From the NCBI GenBank assembly GCA_963839175.1, contig CAWIUB010000047.1, positions 1 to 28,102 of the forward strand: a stretch of DNA of 28,102 bases. The letters are read 5' to 3'. Made by a program: the position numbers and the translations under genes. Below are positions 21,913 through 28,102 of this stretch, in pieces; positions within the stretch are counted from its first letter, which is position 1, and each line of letters opens with the position of its first letter. The stretch is from CAWIUB01 sp963839175 (GTDB lineage Bacteria > Actinomycetota > Actinomycetes > Mycobacteriales > Jatrophihabitantaceae). Under the pieces are notes generated by a model. It worked only from the letters and a program-made list of their open reading frames with translations, searched no databases and was not told the origin of the DNA.

Positions 21913-22575
21913 GTGAGATGCGATCGCTTCCGGGAGGCTGCCTCGGCGCGCCTCGACGGCGAGCCGATCGGCATGTCGGCTGTCACCCTCGACGACCATC
22001 TCGCGTCCTGCCCCGATTGTGCCCGATGGCTAGAACGTGCCACGCAGGTCACCCGTTCCGCACGGATCGGCAGTGCGGACCTGCCCGACCTGTCCGATCG
22101 CATCCTGGCTGATGTCGTGCTGCCTGCCCGGCGAGTATTGCGTCGCCGCATGTGGTTGCGAGCCGCATTGCTGGTACTCGGCGTCGCTCAGCTCGCGATC
22201 GCCCTGCCGTCGGTGTTCGGCGGCACCATCGATATGGCGATGTCGACGCATGCGGCCCATGAGGCGGCAGCGTGGAACCTGGCCTTAGGCGCCGCGTTCG
22301 TGGCAACCGCGTTCACCCCGCGCCGCGCGGCCGGCGTGCTGCCGCTGCTCACCGTGTTCGTGGGCGCGCTCGCGCTGCTCAGCGTCCGCGATCTGGTAGA
22401 CGGCGCGGTTGCCGTTGGCCGGCTCGCTACCCACCTCGGGACGGTCGTGGGGCTCGTCCTGATCTTCGCGCTCAACCGGGCCGAATGGGCGCTGCCCCCG
22501 CAACGCGCGCCGGTCGCGGTCGATCCCGATGTCGACCGTAAGCACGGCGATGGCGGCCTGCGGGGCGCTGCATGA
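21913..22575 (+). CDS. zf-HC2 membrane protein, putative anti-sigma factor of SigC
   Basis: This 220-residue protein has an N-terminal zinc-binding anti-sigma motif: Cys3, then His29-x3-Cys33-x2-Cys36 (HLASCPDCARW), as in ZAS-type anti-sigma domains. The rest is hydrophobic, with about five membrane helices: MWLRAALLVLGVAQLAIALP, HEAAAWNLALGAAFVATAF, AAGVLPLLTVFVGALALLSV and AVGRLATHLGTVVGLVLIFAL can be seen. It is divergent from sigC with a 70-base gap, and its stop overlaps the copCD start (ATGA). I infer a membrane sensor that holds SigC until copper starvation or another envelope signal. GTG 21913 is the only start that keeps Cys3; there is no obvious ribosome site, so the mRNA may be leaderless. 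Confidence 0.85.
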   Translation: MRCDRFREAASARLDGEPIGMSAVTLDDHLASCPDCARWLERATQVTRSARIGSADLPDLSDRILADVVLPARRVLRRRMWLRAALLVLGVAQLAIALPSVFGGTIDMAMSTHAAHEAAAWNLALGAAFVATAFTPRRAAGVLPLLTVFVGALALLSVRDLVDGAVAVGRLATHLGTVVGLVLIFALNRAEWALPPQRAPVAVDPDVDRKHGDGGLRGAA

Positions 22576-24287
22576 ACAACGTCGGGAGTATTCGGTCCAG
22601 TAGGTGGACCAGATACTCGCGAAGTTTGGCTGTGCTGGTAGGGGGGCTGCTGGCTCTGCTGCTGGTCACGGCGCCCGCCGCCGCGGCGCACGCCACGGTC
22701 GTGTCATCCACTCCGGCAGACGGTGCCCGGCTGGCTGGTGCCCCGAGCACCGTCACGGTCACCTTCGACGAGGCGGTCGGCCTCAACGGCGTCGGCTACC
22801 TGCGCGTCGTCGACCAGACCGGGCGGGACGTGGACGCCGGCCCGGCCAGCCACCCCGGCGGCGACGCGACGCAGATCGCGACCACCCTGAAGACTGGCCT
22901 GGGCGACGGCACGTATACGGCTAGCTTCCGGGTGATCTCCGCAGATTCGCATCCGGTCGCCGGGGTGATCCGGTTCGTCGTCGGCACCGGGGCTTTGGTC
23001 GGCGGTGCGGGCGGAACGCCGAGCAGCGTGAACTCGACGACCAGTGCGGTCTTCGACGTGGTCCGTTGGCTGACATTCGCGGGACTGATACTGCTGGGTG
23101 GCGGTTGGCTGGTGGCTACCGTGTGGGTTGCTGGGCGCGAGGACTGGCGGGCTCGCACGATGCTGTGGGCCGGGTGGTGGACAGCGACGGTCGCAGCGGT
23201 GGCCGAGCTCGCGCTGCAGGGCCCGTACAGCGCCGGCCGCGGTCTTGGCACGCTTACTGACTGGAGCCTGCTCGACGCCACCTTACACACGACCTACGGC
23301 ACTGCACACTCGATTCGCCTGTTACTGCTGGGGATTCTCGGTGTCACGTTGGCGTCGCTGCTGCGAATGGGCTGGCGTACCCAGCTGGCACAGATCGCCG
23401 CCGGCCTCGGTCTGGGCATCGCGTTGACGTACGCCGTCAGCGGGCACGCCAGCGCGCAGAACCCACGTTGGCTGGTCACGGCCAGCGACACCGTGCATCT
23501 GACCGCGATGGCATTGTGGATCGGCGGGCTGGCCTACCTGCTCGTCGCGATCCTGCCACGCCGGGAGCCAGACGAGCTGCGCACCGTGCTGCCCGTCTTC
23601 TCCCGCACCGCGTTCAGCTGCGTGATCGCGCTGGCAATCACCGGCACCTACCAGGCGTGGCTGGGCGTGGGCTCGCTCGACGCGCTCACCTCGACCCGAT
23701 ACGGCCAGCTGGTGCTCGTCAAAATCGGTCTGTTCCTCGTGCTCGTCGGACTTGGCAACCTGTCCCGTGTCGTTGTGCAGCGCCGGTACGTGCGTCCGGT
23801 CGCGTACGCGATGACGGAACAGATGACCGTCGCGCCGAAGGAAGTCGACGAGACCCGGCGGATGCGGCGATCGGTCTTCGCCGAGGTCGTCCTCGGTGTG
23901 ACGGTGCTCGCCGTGACCGCGGTGCTAGTGGCCGAGCCACCCGGTCGCGCCGCGGTTGCCGCGGTTGCCGCCAAGCCACAAACGAGCCGTGTCGAGCTGG
24001 CGGGCAGCCGCACCGCGACGCTGACCGTCAGCCCTGGGCGACACGGAACTGTCAGCGTCTCGCTCACGCTCAGCGCTGGCGCGACGCCGATCGGGCTGAT
24101 GCTCAACGCGGCGCTGCCCGCCAAGCAACTGGGCCCGATTCCGGTCAAGCTCGCTGGCACAGACGGCCGTAATTACACAGCGTCGAACGTCTTGCTGCCG
24201 GCGGCCGGCAAGTGGTCGTTCACGCTCGACATCCGCACCTCCGAGTTCGACGCGGTCACCGCAGACACGTCGATTCACCTCTCCTGA
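22572..24287 (+). CDS. Fused CopC-CopD copper resistance/import protein
   Basis: This is a 571-residue fusion. After a signal-like helix (SLAVLVGGLLALLLVTAPAAAAHA) comes a CopC domain with the copper-ligand N-terminal His exposed at the cleavage site (AHATVVSSTPADG) and SADSHPVAG near its end. A CopD membrane domain follows (about residues 160-420), with helices and a histidine-rich core including GLAYLLVAILPRR, GTYQAWLGVG and TVHLTAMALWIGG. A periplasmic YtkA-like C-terminal domain ends the protein (VELAGSRTATLTVSPGRHG ... PAAGKWSFTLDI). CopC binds periplasmic copper and CopD is thought to pass it inward. It starts in an ATGA overlap with the anti-sigma-like gene and heads the structural part of the copper operon. 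Confidence 0.93.
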   Translation: MNNVGSIRSSRWTRYSRSLAVLVGGLLALLLVTAPAAAAHATVVSSTPADGARLAGAPSTVTVTFDEAVGLNGVGYLRVVDQTGRDVDAGPASHPGGDATQIATTLKTGLGDGTYTASFRVISADSHPVAGVIRFVVGTGALVGGAGGTPSSVNSTTSAVFDVVRWLTFAGLILLGGGWLVATVWVAGREDWRARTMLWAGWWTATVAAVAELALQGPYSAGRGLGTLTDWSLLDATLHTTYGTAHSIRLLLLGILGVTLASLLRMGWRTQLAQIAAGLGLGIALTYAVSGHASAQNPRWLVTASDTVHLTAMALWIGGLAYLLVAILPRREPDELRTVLPVFSRTAFSCVIALAITGTYQAWLGVGSLDALTSTRYGQLVLVKIGLFLVLVGLGNLSRVVVQRRYVRPVAYAMTEQMTVAPKEVDETRRMRRSVFAEVVLGVTVLAVTAVLVAEPPGRAAVAAVAAKPQTSRVELAGSRTATLTVSPGRHGTVSVSLTLSAGATPIGLMLNAALPAKQLGPIPVKLAGTDGRNYTASNVLLPAAGKWSFTLDIRTSEFDAVTADTSIHLS

Positions 24288-24301
24288 AAGGCGAAACCTG
24301 C

Positions 24302-25006
24302 ATGCGACTCCGACTCGTCCCCGCGCTCGGGATAGCGATCACCTGTGGATCGGTAGCCTTCGCCGGCCCCGCGTCCGCACACGTCACGGTGAGCGCTCCC
24401 GAAGCGGTCCGCGGCGGCAGCGACACGATCATCACCTTCCGCGTCCCCACCGAGAGCGCGTCGGCCAGCACCACCGGGCTCAAGGTGCAGTTCCCGGTCG
24501 CCACCCCCATCGCCTCGGTGCTGGTGCAGCCGCAGCCGGGCTGGACCTACACCGCCAAGAGCACGAAGCTGACGACGCCGATCAAGACCGATGACGGCGA
24601 CATCACCGAGGCGGTATCGGAGATCGACTGGTCCGCGACAAGCGCTGCCCAGGGCATCAAGCCGGGGGAGTTCGGCGAGTTCGTCGTTATCGCAGGACAG
24701 CTGCCGAACGTGCCGTCGATCACCTTCAAGGCGATCCAGGTCTACAGCGACGGCTCGCAGGTCGACTGGATCGACGTCCCCGCCCCCGGCAGCTCCGCCG
24801 AGCCAGAACACCCGGCACCAGTCCTGCAACTAGCGCCCGCGACCAGCTCGTCCAGCAGTCCGTCGGTGACGGTCTCCGCGGCGCCGGCCAAGAGCAGCAG
24901 TCAGACTGGACCGATGGTCCTGTCGGTGGTCGCGCTCGTCGTCGCTGCCGCGGCAGCCGTGCTCGGGGGCTTGGCGTTGAGCCGCGCCCGGGGGAGGCGC
25001 ACGTGA
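24302..25006 (+). CDS. YcnI family (DUF1775) copper-binding protein
   Basis: This is a 234-residue exported protein. The signal peptide VPALGIAITCGSVAFAGPASA is cut just before HVTVSAPEAVRGG, leaving the His that, in YcnI, binds copper at the mature N-terminus. The DUF1775 fold follows: TFRVPTESASASTTGLKVQFPV, QPQPGWTYTAKSTKLTTP, EIDWSATSAAQGIKPGEFGEFVVIAGQLP. A Ser/Ala-rich linker and a C-terminal membrane helix (PMVLSVVALVVAAAAAVLGGLAL) anchor it. ATG 24302 has a GAAAGG site. It follows copCD by 14 bases, and its stop overlaps the next GTG in a GTGA. Confidence 0.93.
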   Translation: MRLRLVPALGIAITCGSVAFAGPASAHVTVSAPEAVRGGSDTIITFRVPTESASASTTGLKVQFPVATPIASVLVQPQPGWTYTAKSTKLTTPIKTDDGDITEAVSEIDWSATSAAQGIKPGEFGEFVVIAGQLPNVPSITFKAIQVYSDGSQVDWIDVPAPGSSAEPEHPAPVLQLAPATSSSSSPSVTVSAAPAKSSSQTGPMVLSVVALVVAAAAAVLGGLALSRARGRRT

Positions 25007-25506
25007 GACGAGTCTCGATCACAGCCGTCTTAGCGGGGTTGGTAGCCGTGGTTGGTGTGGCCGGGCTGATCCGCGGCGCGATACCGCAATCGATCGCCGG
25101 TGGGGCGTCGCCGAGCACAGCTGCGACACAGCCGATCACGATCACCAACGCATACGTGCGAGAGCCTGCGTCACCGGGTCAGGCGGCGGCCTATCTCACC
25201 ATCAACAACACCACCGGTTCTGACGACACGTTGCTCTCGGTGGTCAGCGGCGCGGGCGCCAAGACCGAGATCCACGCCGACTCGTCGATGACGCGATCCA
25301 CGACCGGGCTGAAGATCCCGGCCCACAGCAGCGTCACACTGACCCCGGGTAAGAGTCACATCATGCTCGAGGAACTCTATGGCCCGCTGCTGCCGGGCCA
25401 GACCGTCAACCTCGAGCTGATCTTCGCCAACGCCGGAGGCATCGTGGTCGCGGCGCCTGTCATCGGGGTGACCGCTCCGGCCCCAACCGCCGGAGCCGCG
25501 CGGTGA
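25003..25506 (+). CDS. Periplasmic copper chaperone PCu(A)C
   Basis: This 167-residue copper(I) chaperone delivers copper to the CuA site of cytochrome c oxidase. An N-terminal hydrophobic anchor precedes the beta-sandwich (ITITNAYVREPASPGQAAAYLTINN). Ligands of the H(M)x10Mx21HxM type are visible in KTEIHADSSM and in PGKSHIMLEELYGPL, which gives the terminal His-x-Met. Adjacent Sco1 and MauE-DsbA genes fit a copper-centre assembly role. The GTG start overlaps the ycnI stop by four bases, and the stop again overlaps the next GTG. Confidence 0.93.
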   Translation: MRRVSITAVLAGLVAVVGVAGLIRGAIPQSIAGGASPSTAATQPITITNAYVREPASPGQAAAYLTINNTTGSDDTLLSVVSGAGAKTEIHADSSMTRSTTGLKIPAHSSVTLTPGKSHIMLEELYGPLLPGQTVNLELIFANAGGIVVAAPVIGVTAPAPTAGAAR

Positions 25507-26141
25507 CTCGTCGGGTCGCCTGGGCGCTGGCCGCCGTGCTCGCCCTACTTCTCGTGGCGGGTTGCTCGTCGAGCAGCAAGCCGTCGGCACAGCGGTCCGC
25601 TTCGGACCTGAACGACCATCTCGGGACCGGGCCGTATCAGGGTTTCGGTCTGGTGCCACCGCTGCCGCGGCCGTCGTTCACCTTGACGGACACCGATGGC
25701 AGGCCGTTCGCGTTCGGTACGCGCACCGCCGGCCGTCCCACGCTGTTGTATTTCGGATACACCCGATGCCCGGACGTCTGCCCCACGACCATGCTCGACA
25801 TCCGCAACGCGTTGCTCGGGCTGCCCGCTGAACTCCGGTCCACGGTGGACGTGGTTTTCGTCACCACCGACGTCAAGCACGACACCGCACCGCTGATCGC
25901 CGCCTGGCTCGGCAAGTTCGACACCGGGCTTCCGAACCGCTTCTTCGGGCTGCGCGGAAGCCAGGTCCAGATCGATGCGGCGCAAGCCGCGGCGCACGTT
26001 CAGCTGGCCGAGGACGAGGGCCAGCAGCACGCGGCGGAAGTCTTGCTCTACGGTTCGGACGACTACGCGCGCGTGGAGTTCCTGCAGAACACCAACCAGG
26101 CCGAGCAGATCGCCCACGATCTGCCGTTGGTTGCCAGGTGA
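25503..26141 (+). CDS. SCO1/SenC family copper chaperone lipoprotein
   Basis: This 212-residue lipoprotein has the lipobox LVAGC near residue 20. The thioredoxin-like fold carries the Cu/thiol motif CPDVC (in YFGYTRCPDVCPTTMLDI) and the conserved distal His in EGQQHAAEVLLYG; FTLTDTDGRPF and VVFVTTDVKHDT are also family blocks. It matures the CuA centre of cytochrome oxidase together with PCu(A)C. It overlaps its neighbours by GTGA on both sides, so it is firmly in the operon. Confidence 0.95.
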   Translation: MTRRVAWALAAVLALLLVAGCSSSSKPSAQRSASDLNDHLGTGPYQGFGLVPPLPRPSFTLTDTDGRPFAFGTRTAGRPTLLYFGYTRCPDVCPTTMLDIRNALLGLPAELRSTVDVVFVTTDVKHDTAPLIAAWLGKFDTGLPNRFFGLRGSQVQIDAAQAAAHVQLAEDEGQQHAAEVLLYGSDDYARVEFLQNTNQAEQIAHDLPLVAR

Positions 26142-27477
26142 CCGATTCGATGCGAGGAGCAGTTCGTTCCGTGAGATGGACAACCATCCGCCCCTGGCTG
26201 GGGACCGTGGCCAGGCTGGTTCTGGGCGTGGTCTGGATCTGGGCCGCCTGGTCCAAGATGAGGAACCCGCTGGGCTTCGTGCAGGCCGTACGTGCCTATG
26301 ACGCGACGCCGGAGTGGCTGTCCAAAGCGATCGGCTACGGCCTGCCGGTCCTCAAGCTGTGCATCGGCGCGCTGCTGATTGTCGGGGTTATCGTCCGGCT
26401 TGCAGCGATCCTTTCTACCGCCTTGTTCGCGGTCTTCCTGGTCGGCGTGCTGCAGGCCGCCGCGCGTGGGATCAAGGTGGAGTGCGGCTGCTTCGGTGGC
26501 GGCGGGACGACAACCTCGACCACTTACACCCTGGACGTGCTCCGCGACGTCGGCCTCATGGTGCTCGGGGTCTACCTGATCGTGTGGCCGCTGACCCGCT
26601 GGTCGGTAGACGAATACCTCGCCCGCAACGACTTCGTTGCCCCGCCGTCAGCCAAACGGATGCGCACCGGCCAGGACGCCCGAAAATACAACGCGATGCT
26701 CGAGGCGCGGCGCAAGGCTGCGCGGGAACGAACGCTGTACCTGTCGGCGGCGCTCTCCGTTCTCATCGTGCTGATCTCGATCGTCGGCATCGGCGTGCAA
26801 GCGAACCGGGCCAAGATCCAGGGTGACCTGACCGCGACGAACGCCACGGCTACTAACGGCGTCACCGTCGGCAAGGCGGCCAAGGTGACCGTGGACTTCT
26901 TCGAGGACTTCCAGTGCCCGATCTGTAACACGCTTGAGCAGAGCGTGGGCAGCGACGTCGCGGCTCAGATCGCCGCTGGCCGGATTCAGGCCAAGTACCA
27001 CACGATGTCGTTCCTCGACTCGTCCTCGAACGGCAACAGATACTCCTCGCGTGCCGCGAACGCGGCGCTATGCGCGTCCGACGTGAGCGTGGCCGACTTC
27101 CAGAAGTACCACGCCATCCTCTACGGCAAGGACAGCAAGGGCCAGAACAACCAACCTGTCGAGAACAGCAATGGCCGGACCGACGCGCAGCTGGTCGAGT
27201 ACGGCAAACAGGCAGGGATCAAGGGCGATGACCTGACGACGTTCCAGTCCTGCGTTACCGGCCAGCTGCACAAGGCGCTGGTCGCGGCCATCACGGACAA
27301 CGCCAGCCAGCGCGGCGTGAGCGCCACCCCGACCATCTTCGTCAACGGCAAGCAGCTCAAGACCGCCAACAAGGCCGGCCTGGACGCGGCGATCGCGGCG
27401 ATCGCGGGACCGGCACCAACGACCCCTCGCCCACGCCATCATCGTCGGCTTCGGTCTCGAAGTCCGTCGCGCCGTGA
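26138..27477 (+). CDS. MauE/DoxX-like membrane domain fused to DsbA-type thiol oxidoreductase (3' frameshift)
   Basis: The N-terminal part (about residues 20-160) is a four-helix MauE/DoxX-like domain with the paired cysteines VECGCFGGG. A connecting helix (LYLSAALSVLIVLISIVGIG) then leads to a periplasmic DsbA/thioredoxin_4 domain with FFEDFQCPICNTLEQSV (CxxC), two further cysteines and the cis-Pro loop GVSATPTIFVNG. It would handle disulfide or copper-thiol exchange for the preceding Sco1/PCu(A)C. As written, the frame does not stop but runs to 27853, antisense through the HU gene. A one-base shift at about 27407 gives the likely native end TNDPSPTPSSSASVSKSVAP and TGA 27475. I therefore end the gene there and treat the run-on as spurious. 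ATG 26150 is an alternative start. Confidence 0.85.
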
Positions 27478-27532
27478 TCTGTGCGCGCCAAGACGCAGGC
27501 CGGGCCGGCCCGCGGCACCTTTGACAGCTAAC

Positions 27533-27546
27533 CCGGGTCGGCCCGG
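27533..27546. terminator. Candidate hairpin between MauE-DsbA and HU genes
   Basis: CCGGG (27533-27537) and CCCGG (27542-27546) flank a TCGG loop in the short gap between the convergent genes. A second GGGCCGGCCC palindrome lies about 30 bases upstream. There is no T-run, so this is a tentative bidirectional terminator. Confidence 0.35.
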
Positions 27547-27562
27547 TCGCCGAGAACGGGTC

Positions 27563-27844
27563 TTACTTGTTGGCGGCTTCTTTCAGCGCGCTGCCGGCGG
27601 TGAGCTTGACGGCGTTCGCGGCGGGGATCTTGATGGTTGCTCCGGTGGCCGGGTTGCGGCCCTCGCGCGCGGCGCGGTGGTTGACCGAGAGCGCGAAGAA
27701 GCCAGGGACGCTGACCTTCTCCTTCTTGGCGGCGGCGTCCTCGAGCGTGGACTGCAGGCCCCGAAGGACGGCGTCGACGGTCTTCTGCTCGAGGTCCGCG
27801 GCGTCGGCTACGGCAGCCACGAGTTCCTTGCGGTTCACGTACAT
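27563..27844 (-). CDS. hup: HU-family DNA-binding protein
   Basis: This 93-residue nucleoid protein bends and compacts DNA as a dimer. The HU pattern is complete: YVNRKELVAAVADAADLEQKTVDAVLRGL (helices one and two), VSVPGFFALSVNHRAAREGRNPATG with the DNA-contacting arm, and ATIKIPAANAVKLTAGSALKEA. It lacks the Lys/Ala-rich tail of mycobacterial HupB, so it is the short form. ATG 27844 has AAGGGAGA upstream. The first residues MYVNRKEL differ slightly from the usual MNKxEL, but the start is clear. Confidence 0.95.
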   Translation of the reverse strand: MYVNRKELVAAVADAADLEQKTVDAVLRGLQSTLEDAAAKKEKVSVPGFFALSVNHRAAREGRNPATGATIKIPAANAVKLTAGSALKEAANK

Positions 27845-27898
27845 CTCCCTTGATCGGTGGTGTGTACCGCCTACCAGTATGGGTGACGGGCCCAGATA

Positions 27899-27913
27899 CC
27901 CCGAATTTCGGGG
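27899..27913. promoter_or_regulatory. Perfect palindrome upstream of HU gene
   Basis: CCCCGAA and TTCGGGG form a perfect seven-base inverted repeat around a single T, 55 bases upstream of the HU start. It could be an operator for the HU promoter. A weak CATACT, read on the minus strand and lying between it and the gene, could be a -10 box. A hairpin role is less likely because the loop is too small. Confidence 0.35.
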
Positions 27914-28027
27914 CTTTCGGCGTGGCGTGACCACGGACCGCACGCTGGACTTGCCGCACGATTTCTGCCCAAGATGCACGCTGTAAGATGGCAAGTTGGT
28001 CCGCGGGGACCTGTTCCAGCATGATCT

Positions 28028-28100
28028 GGGGCTGTGGCGCAGCTGGTAGCGCACCACACTGGCAGTGTGGGGGTCAGGGGTTCGAGTCCCCTCAGCTCCA
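28028..28100 (+). tRNA. tRNA-Ala (anticodon GGC), 3' CCA cut by window edge
   Basis: The cloverleaf is complete. The acceptor GGGGCTG (28028-28034) pairs with CAGCTCC (28093-28099) and contains the G3-U70 wobble pair that identifies alanine tRNA. The anticodon arm CACACT-GGC-AGTGTG gives anticodon GGC, which reads GCC/GCU codons. The T arm is GGGG-TTCGAGT-CCCC. A73 is the discriminator; only CC of the CCA lies in the window. Confidence 0.97.
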
Positions 28101-28102
28101 CC

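Noticed and set aside
27478..27853. C-terminal extension of the MauE-DsbA frame over the HU gene
   Set aside because: It is antisense to a clear HU gene; the composition changes abruptly after about 27407, and an alternative frame gives a natural end.
1..28102. CRISPR array, riboswitch or rRNA
   Set aside because: No regularly spaced direct repeats, no recognisable riboswitch core and no rRNA sequence were seen on either strand.

Overview
The window is GC-rich DNA with GTG and TTG starts and dense overlapping operons. It carries a SigC-type ECF sigma factor, an actinobacterial-style tmRNA, a short HU protein and several families typical of Actinomycetota (DUF3817, CYTH-CHAD, XRE regulators beside PHA genes). 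I infer a soil-type actinobacterium of the Mycobacteriales/Frankiales neighbourhood. Genus and species cannot be given from this sequence alone.

Layout. 1-4350 is a decayed zone: a frameshifted IS1182-type transposase, a broken YdeI-like gene, one intact hemolysin III-family membrane protein, then a run of gene scraps from four unrelated genes (aldehyde dehydrogenase, ABC permease, histidine kinase, response regulator). 4561-13572 is a polyhydroxyalkanoate (PHA) region: an unrecognised protein, an XRE regulator, a phasin, a class I PHA synthase, a GNAT acetyltransferase coupled to a frameshifted adenylate kinase, a thiolase preceded by the ruins of an acetoacetyl-CoA reductase gene, a damaged GAF-type regulator, and then a second, smaller PHA synthase-like protein with its own XRE regulator. 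A CYTH-CHAD (polyphosphate-related) gene follows. An IS4-like transposase gene sits immediately upstream of the CHAD gene and may have separated it from its native promoter.

17193-19482 holds tmRNA (ssrA) and a vapBC toxin-antitoxin locus whose antitoxin gene is cut in two by an IS630-family element with clear inverted repeats and TA duplication. 19643-21305 carries uppP and two small membrane proteins. 21309-27477 is a copper/thiol module: sigC, a divergent zf-HC2 anti-sigma-like membrane protein, then copCD, ycnI, PCu(A)C, sco1 and a MauE-DsbA fusion, nearly all joined by four-base start/stop overlaps. The window closes with hupB-like HU (minus strand) and tRNA-Ala(GGC), whose CCA end runs off the edge.

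How the genes work together. The thiolase (and formerly the reductase) would supply hydroxyacyl-CoA to PhaC, the phasin would coat the granule, and the XRE proteins are likely granule- or metabolite-responsive repressors. The copper genes look like a periplasmic copper import and delivery line to cytochrome c oxidase, headed by a putative SigC/anti-sigma pair.

A recurring feature is single-base lesions in otherwise well-preserved genes (IS1182 transposase, adk, GAF regulator, MauE-DsbA). They are either real decay or sequence error, and the reads would have to decide.
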